Positions 17,492 to 29,224 of a stretch of 64,000 bases of DNA are shown one piece after another. This DNA is from Lysobacter sp. Root76 (GTDB lineage: Bacteria > Pseudomonadota > Gammaproteobacteria > Xanthomonadales > Xanthomonadaceae). The DNA lies in contig NZ_LMIK01000007.1 in NCBI RefSeq assembly GCF_001428685.1, positions 144,971-208,970 of the forward strand, read 5' to 3'. The translations under genes and the position numbers were made by a program. The notes under the pieces were generated by a model. It was given only the letters and a program-made list of their open reading frames with translations, ran no database searches and was not told where the DNA came from. Position 1 is the first letter of the stretch. Each line of letters opens with the position of its first letter.

Positions 17492-18360
17492 GCGGCCGGT
17501 CGCGGCGGGCGAGGCGGCCGTGGTTTGGGCGGGTTCGCCGGCACGTCGCGGCCCGGCACCTGGACGATGCGCAGCTCGTCGGTGTCCAGCTGCAGCGCGG
17601 TGAGCTTGCCGCCCCAGACCGCGCCGGTATCGATCGCATGCACGCCGTGACCAATGAACAGCCCCAGCGTCGACCAGTGGCCGCAGACGATCTTGAGGTC
17701 GCGTTCGGCCCGGCCCGGCACTTCGTACCAGGGGTACAGGCCGACCGGCTGGGTGCCCGGGCTGCCCTTGTCCTCGAACGCGATGCGGCCGCGCGGCGTG
17801 CAATAACGCAGGCGGGTGAAGATGTTGATGATCGCGCGGTGGCGGTCGATGCCGGCCAGCTTGGGGTTCCAGGCCGGGCGGTCGCCGTACATGTTCTTGA
17901 GCAGGCGCGGGTACTGATCGCTGCGCAGGCGTTCCTCGATCTCGCGGGCGTGGCGCTCGGCGAGCTGGGTGGTCCACTTCGGCGCCAGGCCGGCGTGCAC
18001 CATCATCCAACCCAGTTTGCGGTCGGAGTGGACCAGCTTCTGGCCGCGCAGCCAGCCCAGCAGTTCGTCGCGGTCTTCGGCCAGGACGATGCGCTGCAGG
18101 TCGGGATTGACCTTGCGCTGCTCTTCCTCGCGGCGTTCGCCGATGGCTAGCAGCGACAGGTCGTGGTTGCCCAGTACGACCACGCTGTTGGCGCGCAGGG
18201 AATGCACCAGGCGCAGGGTCTCCAGCGACTGGCCGCCGCGGTTGACCAGATCGCCGCAGAACCACAGCTGGTCGCGGGCGGGATCGAAATTGATCCGCTC
18301 CAGCAAACGCTGAGTGGGGTCGTAGCAGCCTTGCAGGTCGCCGATGGCCCAGACGCTCAT
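17488..18360 (-). CDS. apaH: bis(5'-nucleosyl)-tetraphosphatase, symmetrical
   Basis: Hydrolyses diadenosine tetraphosphate to two ADP and can remove Np4A-type RNA caps. It is a metallophosphoesterase with the expected motifs: IGDLQGCYD (about 6-14), CGDLVNRGG (about 35-43) and VLGNHDLSLL (about 62-71), and His residues in MMVHAGLAP and CGHWSTLG. The length of 290 fits. It is 19 bp downstream of apaG and overlaps the DUF1287 gene by 4 bp. Confidence 0.96.
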   Translation of the reverse strand: MSVWAIGDLQGCYDPTQRLLERINFDPARDQLWFCGDLVNRGGQSLETLRLVHSLRANSVVVLGNHDLSLLAIGERREEEQRKVNPDLQRIVLAEDRDELLGWLRGQKLVHSDRKLGWMMVHAGLAPKWTTQLAERHAREIEERLRSDQYPRLLKNMYGDRPAWNPKLAGIDRHRAIINIFTRLRYCTPRGRIAFEDKGSPGTQPVGLYPWYEVPGRAERDLKIVCGHWSTLGLFIGHGVHAIDTGAVWGGKLTALQLDTDELRIVQVPGRDVPANPPKPRPPRPPRPAA

Positions 18361-18379
18361 ATCCGAATCGTTCCGTGCG

Positions 18380-18763
18380 TCAGTGCAGGGTGCGCGGCAC
18401 GGTCAGGGTGAAGGCCGGTATCGGCGCTTCGAAGCGGGTGCCGTCGTCGGCGACCATCGCATAACTCCCCTCCATCGTGCCCAGGCTGGTTTCCAGCACG
18501 GCGCCGGAGGTGTACTCGAAGTCCTCGCCCGGCCGCAGCCACGGTTGCTCGCCGACCACGCCTTCGCCCTCGACCTCCTGGACCTTGCCGTTGGCGTCGG
18601 TGATGACCCAGTGGCGCGAGAGCAGGCGCGCGGGCACGCGCCCGGCATTGCGGATGTTGATGGTGTAGGCAAAGACGTAGCGGTCCTGCTCCGGCTCGGA
18701 CTGATCGTCGAGGTAGCGGGTCGCGACGGCGATGTCGAAAGCGTAGTCGTGGCGGTGTTCCAT
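18380..18763 (-). CDS. apaG: ApaG protein
   Basis: ApaG/DUF525 beta-sandwich protein of 127 residues, the normal size. The core [25 protein letters not shown] is split here as [12 protein letters not shown] and [33 protein letters not shown] closes the fold. The role is linked genetically to Co/Mg efflux in Salmonella, but the biochemical activity is undefined. The start ATG 18763 is chosen because the family begins with a short polar segment. It is co-transcribed with rsmA (110 bp upstream) and apaH. Confidence 0.95.
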   Translation of the reverse strand: MEHRHDYAFDIAVATRYLDDQSEPEQDRYVFAYTINIRNAGRVPARLLSRHWVITDANGKVQEVEGEGVVGEQPWLRPGEDFEYTSGAVLETSLGTMEGSYAMVADDGTRFEAPIPAFTLTVPRTLH

Positions 18764-18873
18764 GCCGGCAGTGTAAGCAAAGCGGGCATGAAGCGGGAAT
18801 GAGCATTGCCGCGATCGCGCGCCCGGCCGCCGCGCGGGCGCGCCGGCGCGGCTCGGCGGCTTCGCGGCGCGCG

Positions 18874-19701
18874 TCAGTTTTCCGGCGCCAGGTCCTTGAG
18901 CGAATTGGCTAGGCGCACGAAATCCGCGACCTCGATCTGCTCGGCGCGTGCCTCGGGACGCACGCCGGCGGCTTCGATCGCGGCCGCGTCGCAGATCTGC
19001 GAGAGCGCGTTGCGCAGGGTCTTGCGGCGCTGGCCGAAGGCGTCGCGCACCACCCGCGCGAAACGCGCGTGGTCGTCGATGCCGATGCTGTCGGGCGCGC
19101 GCGGCACCAGCCGGACCACGGCCGAGTCCACCTTCGGCGGCGGCCGGAACGCGTGCGGCGGCACGTCGAACAGCGCGGTGACGTGGCAGTAGGCCTGCAG
19201 CATCACCCCGAGCCGGCCGTAGACCTTGCTGCCGGGGCCGGCGGCCATGCGGTCGACCACTTCCTTCTGCAGCATGAAATGCATGTCGACGATCGCCTCG
19301 GCGTGCTCCAGGGCATGGAACAGGATCGGCGAAGACAGGTTGTAAGGCAGGTTGCCGACCAGGCGGATCGGGCCGCCGTTGTGGGCGAGCGCGCCGAAGT
19401 CGACGGTGAGCACGTCGCGGTGGATGATCTCGAGCGTGCCATGGGCGCGCGCGCCCTCGGTGAGCGGGAAGATCAGGTCGCGGTCGAACTCGATCACGGT
19501 CAGTTCGCCGTGGCGGTCCAGCAGCGGGTAGGTGATCGCGCCCTGGCCGGGGCCGATCTCGACCAGGCGCTCGCCGGGCTGCGGGTCCACCGCCTGCACG
19601 ATCATCTCGATGATGCCGCGGTCGTGCAGGAAGTGCTGGCCGAGATGCTTCTTGGCGTCGGCGGTGAAGCCCTTGGCGTGGGACTTGGCGGTGCCGCTCA
19701 T
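18874..19701 (-). CDS. rsmA: 16S rRNA (adenine1518-N6/adenine1519-N6)-dimethyltransferase
   Basis: KsgA enzyme that dimethylates two adjacent adenines in the 3' hairpin of 16S rRNA as a late assembly checkpoint. The 275-residue protein opens with [11 protein letters not shown] and has the SAM-binding motif [15 protein letters not shown] and the catalytic [11 protein letters not shown]. The start overlaps the pdxA stop by 4 bp. Loss of this enzyme typically gives kasugamycin resistance. Confidence 0.97.
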   Translation of the reverse strand: MSGTAKSHAKGFTADAKKHLGQHFLHDRGIIEMIVQAVDPQPGERLVEIGPGQGAITYPLLDRHGELTVIEFDRDLIFPLTEGARAHGTLEIIHRDVLTVDFGALAHNGGPIRLVGNLPYNLSSPILFHALEHAEAIVDMHFMLQKEVVDRMAAGPGSKVYGRLGVMLQAYCHVTALFDVPPHAFRPPPKVDSAVVRLVPRAPDSIGIDDHARFARVVRDAFGQRRKTLRNALSQICDAAAIEAAGVRPEARAEQIEVADFVRLANSLKDLAPEN

Positions 19702-20732
19702 GGCGTCGCTCCGGTGTGGGCGCTGCTGTTGTGGGCGCCGCCGCTATGAGTGCCGCCGCCATGAGCGCGGCTGCGCACGATCCGGGCGCAGGTCTCGGCC
19801 GCGGCGATCAGGCTGGACGGGTCGGCCAGGCCGCGGCCGGCCAGGTCGAGCGCGGTGCCGTGGTCGACGGCGACGCGCGGGTAGGGCAGGCCCAGGGTCA
19901 GATTCACCGCGCGCTCGAAACCGCTGTACTTGAGCACCGGCAGGCCCTGGTCGTGATACATGGCCAGCACCGCGTCGAAACCGCGCAGTTTGGCCGGCAG
20001 GAAGGCGGTGTCGGCGGGCAGCGGGCCGATCAGGCGCATGCCTTCGGCGCGCAGCGCGGCCAGCACCGGTTCGATCACTTCGATTTCCTCGTGCCCCAGG
20101 TGCCCGGCCTCGCCCGCGTGCGGGTTGAGCCCGAGCACGGCGATGGTCGGCGCGGCGATGCCGAAGTCGCTGCGCAGGGCGGCGTCGACGATGCGCAGGG
20201 TGCGGGTCAGTGCGTCCGGCACGATCGCGTCGGCGACCTCGCGCAGCGGCAGGTGGGTGGTCGCCAGGGCGACCCGGACGATGTCGTTGGCCAGCATCAT
20301 CACCACCTCGCGGCCGGCCTGCGCGGCCAGCAGCTCGGTGGTGCCGGTGTAGGGGATGCCGCCTTCGTTGATCGCGGCCTTGTGCACGGGGCCGGTGACC
20401 AGGCCGTCGCAGGCGCCGCTCAGGCAGGCCTGGGCGGCCTCGCGCAGGGCCTGGATCACGGCCGCGGCATTGCCGGGATCGGGTTCTCCGAACGCCGGCA
20501 CGGTGGCCTGGGGAATCTCGACCAGCGACAGCTCACCGGGCCGCAGGGCCGCCTGGTCGGGCGGCAGCAGCTTCAGGGGCAGGTTCAGGGCCTCGGCCGC
20601 GGCGCGCAGGCTGCGCGGGTCGGCGTAGGCGGTCAGGGCGTAGTCGCGCGGCCGTTGGATCAGCCGCAGGCACAGCTCCGGCCCGACGCCGGCCGGCTCG
20701 CCCGGCACCAGCGCGAGCCGGGGCGGGGTCAC
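19698..20732 (-). CDS. pdxA: 4-hydroxythreonine-4-phosphate dehydrogenase
   Basis: NAD-dependent enzyme of the DXP-dependent pyridoxal 5'-phosphate pathway. Metal- and substrate-binding motifs are visible: [27 protein letters not shown] and [13 protein letters not shown], each contributing a conserved His. The start is GTG 20732, placed directly after the surA stop with no spacer. A short His/Gly/Ala-rich C-terminal tail ([20 protein letters not shown]) follows the usual end and is unusual for the family. 344 residues. Confidence 0.95.
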   Translation of the reverse strand: MTPPRLALVPGEPAGVGPELCLRLIQRPRDYALTAYADPRSLRAAAEALNLPLKLLPPDQAALRPGELSLVEIPQATVPAFGEPDPGNAAAVIQALREAAQACLSGACDGLVTGPVHKAAINEGGIPYTGTTELLAAQAGREVVMMLANDIVRVALATTHLPLREVADAIVPDALTRTLRIVDAALRSDFGIAAPTIAVLGLNPHAGEAGHLGHEEIEVIEPVLAALRAEGMRLIGPLPADTAFLPAKLRGFDAVLAMYHDQGLPVLKYSGFERAVNLTLGLPYPRVAVDHGTALDLAGRGLADPSSLIAAAETCARIVRSRAHGGGTHSGGAHNSSAHTGATP

Positions 20733-22082
20733 TCAGCCGCCGCTGGCAGGCGCCGCGGGGGCATCGGCAGCGGCGCCCTTGCCGACGCGGATGTCGACGA
20801 ACGCTTCGCCGCGACGCTCGCGCAGGAAGCGGTTCCACTCGTCTTCGAGCTTGCGCCGGCCGATGGTCTCCTGGACCTGGGCGCGGCGGTTGCGGTCGCC
20901 GACGTCGGTCTGACGGCTGCCGGTGCGCTCGATGATGTGCCAGCCGGCCGGGGTGCGGACCGGTTGCGAGATCTGGTTGTCCTGCAGCGCGGCGACCGCG
21001 CTGCCGAATTCGGGACCGAACTCGTCCTGGGAGAACCAGCCCAGATCGCCGCCCTTGCCGCGCGAATTCAGGTCTTCGCTGTCCTTGACCACTTCGGCGA
21101 AGTCGGCGCCGCCGGCCAGGCGCGCGCGCAGGGTGTCGGCCTTGGCCTTGGCCTGCGCGTCGGTGACGGTGTCGCTGGTGCGCACCAGGATGTGGCGGGC
21201 CTTGTACTGGGTGACCATGCTCGGCGCGCTCTGCGAGGCGTCGCGGGTCTCGACCAGCTTCAGCAGCTGGAAGCCGCTGGGGCCGCGGATCGGCGCGGTC
21301 ACCTGGCCGGCGCTCATGCCGCGCATCAGCTCGGCGAACGCGTTCGGGATTTCGTCGGTGCTGCGCCAGCCCAGGTCGCCGCCTTCCAGCGCGTTGGGGC
21401 TGTCGGAGTAGCGCACCGCGGCCGCGGCGAAGTCCATCTCGCCCTTGTCGATCAGGGCCTTCACGCCCTCGATCTTCTTCTGCGCGGTGGCGATCTGCTC
21501 GGCGGTGGCGCCCTCGGGCAGGCCGACCAGGATGTGGGCGAGGTGGTACTGGGTGCCGGAATTGGCCTGGGCGGCCAGGGCGGCGTCGATTTCGGCGTCG
21601 CTGACCGAGACCCGGGTCTGGGCGAAGCGCTGGCGCAGGCGCTGGGTCAGCAGTTCGTCGCGGATCGAGGTGCGGAACTCGCTATAGGTACCGCCGTCGC
21701 GGGCCAGCTGCTGGCGCAATTGCTCCAGGCTGATGCGGTTCTGCTGGGCGATGCCGGCGATGGCCTGGTCGATTTCCTGGTCGGTCACGCGCACGCCGCT
21801 GTTCTGGGCGTAGGCGACCTGGATCTTGAGCAGGATCAGGCGTTCGAGCACCTGCCGTTCCAGCACGTCGCGCGGCGGCAACTGGCCTTCGCGGCCGGCG
21901 TACTGGGCCAGGATGTTGGTCACGGCGCGGTCGAGTTCGGTCTTGAGGACCACGTCCTCGTCCACCACCGCGGCGATACGGTCGATCGGCTGCACTTCCT
22001 GGGCGAATACCGCGCCGACGGGCAGGAGCGCCCCGCCGGACAGCACGCCGGCGGCCAGGACACACGCGAATAGTTTCTTCAT
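20733..22082 (-). CDS. surA: periplasmic peptidyl-prolyl isomerase / chaperone SurA
   Basis: Periplasmic chaperone that escorts outer-membrane proteins, including LptD, to the BAM complex. It has a signal peptide (about 1-27, ending FAQ), an N-terminal SurA domain with DRIAAVVDEDVVLKTELD, two parvulin (PpiC) domains (about 175-275 and 290-390; the second with RHILVRTSD and GDLGWFSQDEFGPEF) and a C-terminal helix with LEDEWNRFLRERRGEAFVDIR in two halves. At 449 residues it is slightly long. The start overlaps the lptD stop (ATGA). Confidence 0.96.
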   Translation of the reverse strand: MKKLFACVLAAGVLSGGALLPVGAVFAQEVQPIDRIAAVVDEDVVLKTELDRAVTNILAQYAGREGQLPPRDVLERQVLERLILLKIQVAYAQNSGVRVTDQEIDQAIAGIAQQNRISLEQLRQQLARDGGTYSEFRTSIRDELLTQRLRQRFAQTRVSVSDAEIDAALAAQANSGTQYHLAHILVGLPEGATAEQIATAQKKIEGVKALIDKGEMDFAAAAVRYSDSPNALEGGDLGWRSTDEIPNAFAELMRGMSAGQVTAPIRGPSGFQLLKLVETRDASQSAPSMVTQYKARHILVRTSDTVTDAQAKAKADTLRARLAGGADFAEVVKDSEDLNSRGKGGDLGWFSQDEFGPEFGSAVAALQDNQISQPVRTPAGWHIIERTGSRQTDVGDRNRRAQVQETIGRRKLEDEWNRFLRERRGEAFVDIRVGKGAAADAPAAPASGG

Positions 22083-24559
22083 AGGGTCGGGTCGGGGGTG
22101 GGGTCGTTCTGGCCGCGGGTCACGGACGAGGGCGGCACGAGATAGAGATCGTCGCGATCGTAACCGAGGATAGCACGGCGCAATACCCGCTCCGTGTTCT
22201 GTCCGGCGGAGCCTAGGCCCTTCAGTTCGAACTCGACCTGAAGCGAATTATTGAGGTCGCCGGAGCGGTCGCGCAGGTAGCGGCGGGCGACCACGCGCAC
22301 CGCCAGGCAGCAGCTTTCCCACTGCAGGCCGGCGATCTGTTCGAGCGGCTTCTTGTCCAGCAGCGAGTAGTAATAGCGGCCGACCACGGACCAGTTCTCG
22401 TTGAGCGGATACAGGAACGAGAGGTCGGCCTGCTTCAGCAGGTCCTTGCGGTCGACCGGGTTGCGGCGGTAGCGGTAGCCGAGGTTGACGATGCCGGCGT
22501 CGCCGAACAGGTAGCGCGCGCGCAGGCTGGCCAGGTCCTGGCCGCGAAACTTGGGGTTGTACTGGTAGGTGCCGTTGATGGTCCAGCGGTCGCTGGGCGA
22601 CACGCTGACATCGGCGACCCAGGCCGACTTGCCCTGTTCGATCGGGCTTTCGCCCGGCACGGTGACCCGGCTGTCGTCGAAGTACTGGATCTGGCCGATG
22701 CTGGCCGACAGGCGTTCGCGGCCGTCGTCCTCGCTGATCAGGCGTGTGGTCAGGGCCACGGTGAGCTGGTTGGCGTCGGTCTGGCGGTCGGCGCCGGTGT
22801 AGCGGTTGTCGCGGAACAGCTGGCCCCAGCTGAAGGTCATGGGGTCGGTGTCGAAGATCGGCAGGCTGTCCTGGTTGCGATAGGGCGCGCGCAGGTAGAA
22901 CACGCGCGGTTCCAGGGTGTGCAGGTAGCGGTCGCCGCGGATGGTGGTGTCGCGGTCGAAGTACAGGCCGGCGTCGACCGAGGTGATCGGCAGGCTGCGC
23001 GTGGGCGACTTGTCGTAGAAGCGCGCGTCCAGGTCCGGGGTGTAGGCGATGCCCTGGGCGGCGGCGTAGGCGAGGGCGTTGGTGGTCGCCAGTTGGCGCG
23101 CCTTGGCCGCTTCCAGCTCGTAGGCGGTGTAGCGCCAGGCCAGCTTGGGCCGGATGAACCAGCTCGCGCCTTCCAGCGGCAGGGACACGTAGGGCTTGAA
23201 GTCGAAGCGGCTGCCGCCGGGCAGGGCGACGTCGCGGTCGAACAGTTTCTCGTCGCTGTGCTGGAAGCGCACCGCTTCGGTGTCCAGGCCGGCTTCGAAC
23301 CACTTGCCGAACGGCTGCGACCAGCGGAAGTAGGCGCGCGGCAGACGGTCGTAGGGCAGGCTGCGTTCGGTCAGGGTGTAGTCGGCGAGCTGGTAGTGGT
23401 CGGCCATGAAGCCGGCCTCCCAGTGGCGGCCACGGCCGAACAGGCCGATGTCGCTGCGGATCGAATAGGCCGACACGCCGTACAGGCTGTTGCTGAAGTC
23501 CTGCAGGTAGTACTTGTCGCTGACCCAGGACAGGTTGGTGCTGGCGTACCAGCTGGCGTCCAGGCTGTGGCTGGCCTTAAGCGCGAACTGGCCGCGGTTC
23601 TTGTCCGGCAGCTCGCTTTCCGGCAGCTGCACGTTGCGGTAGTCGAAATAGCGCGACGGCCGGTCGCCCGGCAGATTGTCGCTGGGCATGAAGTTGGCGT
23701 AGACCTCGCCCTTGCCCTCCGGGTACAGCCAGCGGAACTCGCCGCCGAGCACGCCGCCGCGCTTGGCCATGATGCGCGGGTACAAGGTGGCGTCGTAGTT
23801 CGGCGCCAGGTTGAGGTAGATCGGCTGCTTGTAGTCGAAGCCGTTCTTGCCCGACAGCGAAATCCCCGGATACAGCAGGCCGGTCTGGCGGCGCTCGTCG
23901 ATCGGGAACTTGAACCAGGGCACGTACAGCACCGGCACCTTGCCGATGTGCAGGGTCGCGTTGTGGGCCACGCCGAAACCGTCGTCGGTGTCGAGGTTGA
24001 TCTGGCTCGCGCGCAGCTCCCACACCCGCTGGTCGGGCGGGCAGGTCGAATAGGTCGAGCCGGTCAGCTTGCCTTTGGCGCCGGTCAGGTCGATGCGCTC
24101 GGCGCCGCCGTTGCCGCGACGCTGGGTCAGCTGGTACTGCACGTCTTCGATGCGGTGGGTGTCGGCGTTCTGGTCGCCTTCGGCGCGTTGCGCGGTCATG
24201 CGCATGCCGGCGTCCTGGTAGCGGACGTTGCCCTCGGCGACGTATTTGCTGGTTTCTTCGTTGTAGGACAGCTTGTCGGTGCCCAGGAACTGGTCGCCGC
24301 GGCTGAGCTTGACGTTGTCCTGGACGACGATGTCCTGCTCGTTGCTGGCGCGCGCCAGGGTGCCGCCGGCGATGTCGGTGGGCTTGTCGGTGCGCTGGTC
24401 GGCGGTGCCGACCGGGGCCGGGGCGTCGGTGAACGCAGGCACCACGTCCTGGATCGGGCACAGGCCCCAGTTCTCGTCGTCTTCGCCGGCGGTGGCCTGG
24501 GAAGGCAGCGCGATGGCGATGCACAGCGACAACGGGAGCAGGCGTAGGGGTTTGCGCAC
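22079..24559 (-). CDS. lptD: LPS-assembly outer-membrane protein LptD
   Basis: Outer-membrane beta-barrel that, with LptE, inserts LPS into the outer leaflet. GTG 24559 is chosen because it begins the signal peptide (ending SQATA); an in-frame ATG at 24619 would add an implausible leader. The mature N terminus has the Cys-containing ENWGLCP. The OstA/jellyroll domain follows (about 70-200, with GNVRYQDAGMRMTAQRAEGD), then the 26-strand barrel domain. A CC pair near the end (QWESCCLAVRV) probably forms the inter-domain disulfides known from LptD. It is the first gene of the lptD-apaH operon. Confidence 0.95.
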   Translation of the reverse strand: MRKPLRLLPLSLCIAIALPSQATAGEDDENWGLCPIQDVVPAFTDAPAPVGTADQRTDKPTDIAGGTLARASNEQDIVVQDNVKLSRGDQFLGTDKLSYNEETSKYVAEGNVRYQDAGMRMTAQRAEGDQNADTHRIEDVQYQLTQRRGNGGAERIDLTGAKGKLTGSTYSTCPPDQRVWELRASQINLDTDDGFGVAHNATLHIGKVPVLYVPWFKFPIDERRQTGLLYPGISLSGKNGFDYKQPIYLNLAPNYDATLYPRIMAKRGGVLGGEFRWLYPEGKGEVYANFMPSDNLPGDRPSRYFDYRNVQLPESELPDKNRGQFALKASHSLDASWYASTNLSWVSDKYYLQDFSNSLYGVSAYSIRSDIGLFGRGRHWEAGFMADHYQLADYTLTERSLPYDRLPRAYFRWSQPFGKWFEAGLDTEAVRFQHSDEKLFDRDVALPGGSRFDFKPYVSLPLEGASWFIRPKLAWRYTAYELEAAKARQLATTNALAYAAAQGIAYTPDLDARFYDKSPTRSLPITSVDAGLYFDRDTTIRGDRYLHTLEPRVFYLRAPYRNQDSLPIFDTDPMTFSWGQLFRDNRYTGADRQTDANQLTVALTTRLISEDDGRERLSASIGQIQYFDDSRVTVPGESPIEQGKSAWVADVSVSPSDRWTINGTYQYNPKFRGQDLASLRARYLFGDAGIVNLGYRYRRNPVDRKDLLKQADLSFLYPLNENWSVVGRYYYSLLDKKPLEQIAGLQWESCCLAVRVVARRYLRDRSGDLNNSLQVEFELKGLGSAGQNTERVLRRAILGYDRDDLYLVPPSSVTRGQNDPTPDPTL

Positions 24560-24817
24560 GCGGCCATCCGGTGGACAGAAATCGGCCGTTAGCTTGCCGC
24601 ATCCCATCCAGGGGGGCAACGCGAAACACGGGTTTCCGGCCCGCCTCGTTCATCTTGTCGTGCGGACGCGGCGATCGGCCCCCGGCAAGGCCGTGCCCGA
24701 CGGCGCCGGAGGCTGCGCCGGGGGCGGGCGGCCAGGGCGCGGCAGGCAGTGGCACGCCGGCCGAAAGGCCGCGGCCCGCAAGCTCCCAAGGGCGCGCGGG
24801 CCGCCGCCGGCCTGGCC

Positions 24818-26791
<1,974 letters not shown>

Positions 26792-26964
26792 GGGACGTTC
26801 CTTGTGATGACGATCGCTACGCAGGCGCGTGGGCGGCCGTGCGACGGGGCCCGGCAGCCAGAGCTGCCCGGTGCTGATCCGAATATAGGCCCGGCGGGCG
26901 CGGCGCCGGTAGCCCGGCCGCGAGAATTCGCCGCTCAGGCCGGCGCCGCTCAGGCCGGTGCGGA

Positions 26965-27891
26965 TCAGGCCGGCGCGGAAGCGCCGAGCATCGCGCCCAC
27001 GTGCGCGACCGCGCATTCGCGCAAGGCTGCCAGGTCGTAGCCGCCTTCGAGCATCGAGATCACCCGGCCGCGCGCATGTTTGTCGGCGATCGCGACCAGT
27101 TCGGCGGTGATCCACCGATAGTCGTCGCCGTCCAGTTCCAGTTGCGCGAGCGGATCGCGGCGATGGGCGTCGAAGCCGGCCGAGATCAGCAGCAGTTGCG
27201 GCCGGAACGAGTCGATCGCCGGCAGCAGGCGTTCGCGCCAGACCTGGCGGAAGGTCGCGCTGCCCGCGCCCGGCGGCAGCGGTGCGTTGATCACGTTGCC
27301 GACCCCGCGTTCGTCGGCGTAGCCGGTGTCGGGGTACAGCGGCATCTGGTGCGAACTCACGTACAGCACGCGCGGATCGGTGTCGAAGATCGCCTGGGTG
27401 CCGTTGCCGTGGTGGACGTCGAAGTCGATCACCGCGACCCGCGCCAGGCCGTGCTTGTCGCAGGCGTGGGCGGCGGCGACGGCGATGTTGTTGAACAGGC
27501 AGAAGCCCATCGCGGCCGAGCCGGTGGCGTGATGGCCGGGCGGGCGCACCGCGCAGAACACCCGGGTTTCCTCGCCTTTGAGCACCGCATCGACCGCGGC
27601 CACGCCGGCGCCGGCCGCGCGCAGCGCGGCTTCGGCCGAGCCCGGCGCAAGCACGGTATCGGGATCCAGCTGCATCGGTCCGTCGACGACGGTGTCCAGC
27701 ACCAGCGCCAGCAGGGCGTCGTCGTGGGCGCGCAGCAACTGGCCGCGGCTGGCGCTGGGCGCCTCGTGCCAGTCCAGCGCGGCGAAGGATTCGCGCAGCG
27801 CCTCGGTGACCGCGACCAGGCGCAGCGGCCGCTCGGCATGACCCGGACCCGGGTCGTGGCGCGTGCAGGCCGGGTGCGTGTAGACGCGCAT
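26965..27891 (-). CDS. histone-deacetylase-family (acetylpolyamine amidohydrolase-like) protein
   Basis: Zn-dependent deacetylase of the class II HDAC/AcuC/APAH superfamily, 308 residues. Catalytic motifs are RPPGHHATG (His-His dyad), DFDVHHGNGTQ (Zn ligands), SAGFDAHRRDP (Zn-binding Asp) and EGGYD. Bacterial members deacetylate small acetylated amines or acetyl-lysine proteins; the exact substrate cannot be read here. The ATG at 27891 lies 2 bp after the cobalamin adenosyltransferase stop, so the two are in one transcription unit. Confidence 0.93.
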   Translation of the reverse strand: MRVYTHPACTRHDPGPGHAERPLRLVAVTEALRESFAALDWHEAPSASRGQLLRAHDDALLALVLDTVVDGPMQLDPDTVLAPGSAEAALRAAGAGVAAVDAVLKGEETRVFCAVRPPGHHATGSAAMGFCLFNNIAVAAAHACDKHGLARVAVIDFDVHHGNGTQAIFDTDPRVLYVSSHQMPLYPDTGYADERGVGNVINAPLPPGAGSATFRQVWRERLLPAIDSFRPQLLLISAGFDAHRRDPLAQLELDGDDYRWITAELVAIADKHARGRVISMLEGGYDLAALRECAVAHVGAMLGASAPA

Positions 27892-27893
27892 CG

Positions 27894-28448
27894 CTAGCCC
27901 TTGCGGCGCTCGTGGTTCCAGATCACCTCGCCGTGGCCGCTGGCGCGCGCCAGCACCCGGGCCAGCACGAACAGCAGGTCGGAGAGGCGATTGAGGTAGC
28001 GCACGGCCTCGGGCCGCACCGCTTCCAGGCGCGACAGCGCCACGGTCTCGCGTTCGGCGCGACGCACCACGGTGCGCGCGATGTGGCAGCGCGCCGCGGC
28101 TTCGCCGCCGCCGGGCAGGATGAAATCCTTCAGCGCCGGCAGGCCGTCGTTGTGGCCGTCGAGCCACAGTTCGAGACGATCGATGTCGGCGTCGAAGATC
28201 GCGGCGTGGCCGGGGATGCACAGCTCGCCGCCGAGGTCGAACATCTGGTGCTGGATCGCGACCAGCTGATCGCGGATCGCCGTGGGCAGCTCGCTGGCCA
28301 GGACCAGGCCGATGCAGGAATTGGCTTCGTCGACCGTGCCGTAGGCGTCGACCCGCGCCGAATCCTTGCCGACGCGGTTGCCGTCGCCCAGACCGGTGCT
28401 GCCGTCGTCGCCGGTGCGGGTGTAGATCTTGGAGAGGCGGTTGCCCAT
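27894..28448 (-). CDS. ATP:cob(I)alamin adenosyltransferase (PduO type)
   Basis: Transfers the 5'-deoxyadenosyl group of ATP to cob(I)alamin to form coenzyme B12. The 184-residue protein has the PduO N-terminal ATP-binding motif KIYTRTGDDGSTGLGDGNRV, VDAYGTVDEANSCIG, and the C-terminal RYLNRLSDLLFVLAR helix. It lies between a small membrane protein (13 bp upstream) and the HDAC-like gene. No cobalamin biosynthesis genes are nearby, so it probably serves imported corrinoid. Confidence 0.95.
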   Translation of the reverse strand: MGNRLSKIYTRTGDDGSTGLGDGNRVGKDSARVDAYGTVDEANSCIGLVLASELPTAIRDQLVAIQHQMFDLGGELCIPGHAAIFDADIDRLELWLDGHNDGLPALKDFILPGGGEAAARCHIARTVVRRAERETVALSRLEAVRPEAVRYLNRLSDLLFVLARVLARASGHGEVIWNHERRKG

Positions 28449-28461
28449 CGCGCGCTGCGGA

Positions 28462-29049
28462 TCAGCGCTTGTCGGCCAGATCGCCGGCGCCGGCCGTGGC
28501 CTTGCCGGCCGAGGCGACGATCGCGTGCACCACCACGGCGATGCCGACATAGGTCGCGGCGGTCTGCATGTAGGGCAGCAGCCACTGGAAGTAGTTCGCG
28601 GCCCAGCCGGCGACGGTCTTCTCGGCCACCGAGGCCGACAGCCAGTAGAAGCTGCCCTGGCTGAGCAGCTGGCAGACCATGGTCGAGGCGACCAGCGCCG
28701 CCGCGGTCAGCGCCAGCGTGCGCCAGCTGCGCGAGTAGCGGCGCGCGACGAACAGGCCGCCGGCCCACATCGCGAAGTACGCCGGCACCAGGAACCAGTA
28801 CGCGGCCGAGACGCAGTAGTGCTGCCAGAAGCTCTGGCCCTGGCCGGTGATCACCGCGTAGTCCACCGCCACCGCCAGCGCCATCAGCGCCGGGAACGCC
28901 CAGCGCGTCCACTGGCGCAGGTAGAAGCCGCCGATGAAGAACACGGCCCAGGAGGCATCGGGGATCGGCGCCCAGTGGTTGACGCGCGTGGCGACCATCA
29001 ACAGGGCCAGCAGGGCGAGGATCAGACTGCGTTGGGTGGTGGGCTTCAT
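28462..29049 (-). CDS. small integral membrane protein, ECF S-component-like
   Basis: 195-residue protein with about five to six hydrophobic helices. The N-terminal helix is followed by NHWAPIPDASWAVFFIGGFYL, a pattern resembling DUF6580 and substrate-binding (S) components of ECF vitamin transporters; this similarity is from memory of the pattern. It is the first gene of an apparent operon with the cobalamin adenosyltransferase (13-bp spacer), which suggests a part in corrinoid uptake or handling. No ECF ATPase or T-component is nearby. Confidence 0.85.
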   Translation of the reverse strand: MKPTTQRSLILALLALLMVATRVNHWAPIPDASWAVFFIGGFYLRQWTRWAFPALMALAVAVDYAVITGQGQSFWQHYCVSAAYWFLVPAYFAMWAGGLFVARRYSRSWRTLALTAAALVASTMVCQLLSQGSFYWLSASVAEKTVAGWAANYFQWLLPYMQTAATYVGIAVVVHAIVASAGKATAGAGDLADKR

Positions 29050-29224
29050 GGCTAAGGCTCCCGACGCCGGACTGGCGCGCCAATCCGCCCATTCTAAGGA
29101 ACCTGCGGCGAAAGTGCCGCTTTCGCCCGGCAAGCGCCTGATCCGAGGGCGCCGGCGGGGCGCGAAACCGCGAATGCGCGTGCCGGCCACGGATTCGGCA
29201 CGGACGCGGTCGTATCATGAACGC

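Noticed and set aside
19716-22073. 785-residue plus-strand open frame over pdxA/surA
   Set aside because: It is the antisense of two well-supported genes; long antisense frames are expected at about 70% GC and its translation has no domain.
29050-29224. Possible cobalamin riboswitch before the membrane protein / adenosyltransferase genes
   Set aside because: No B12-box-like sequence or fitting length was seen in the divergent gap.
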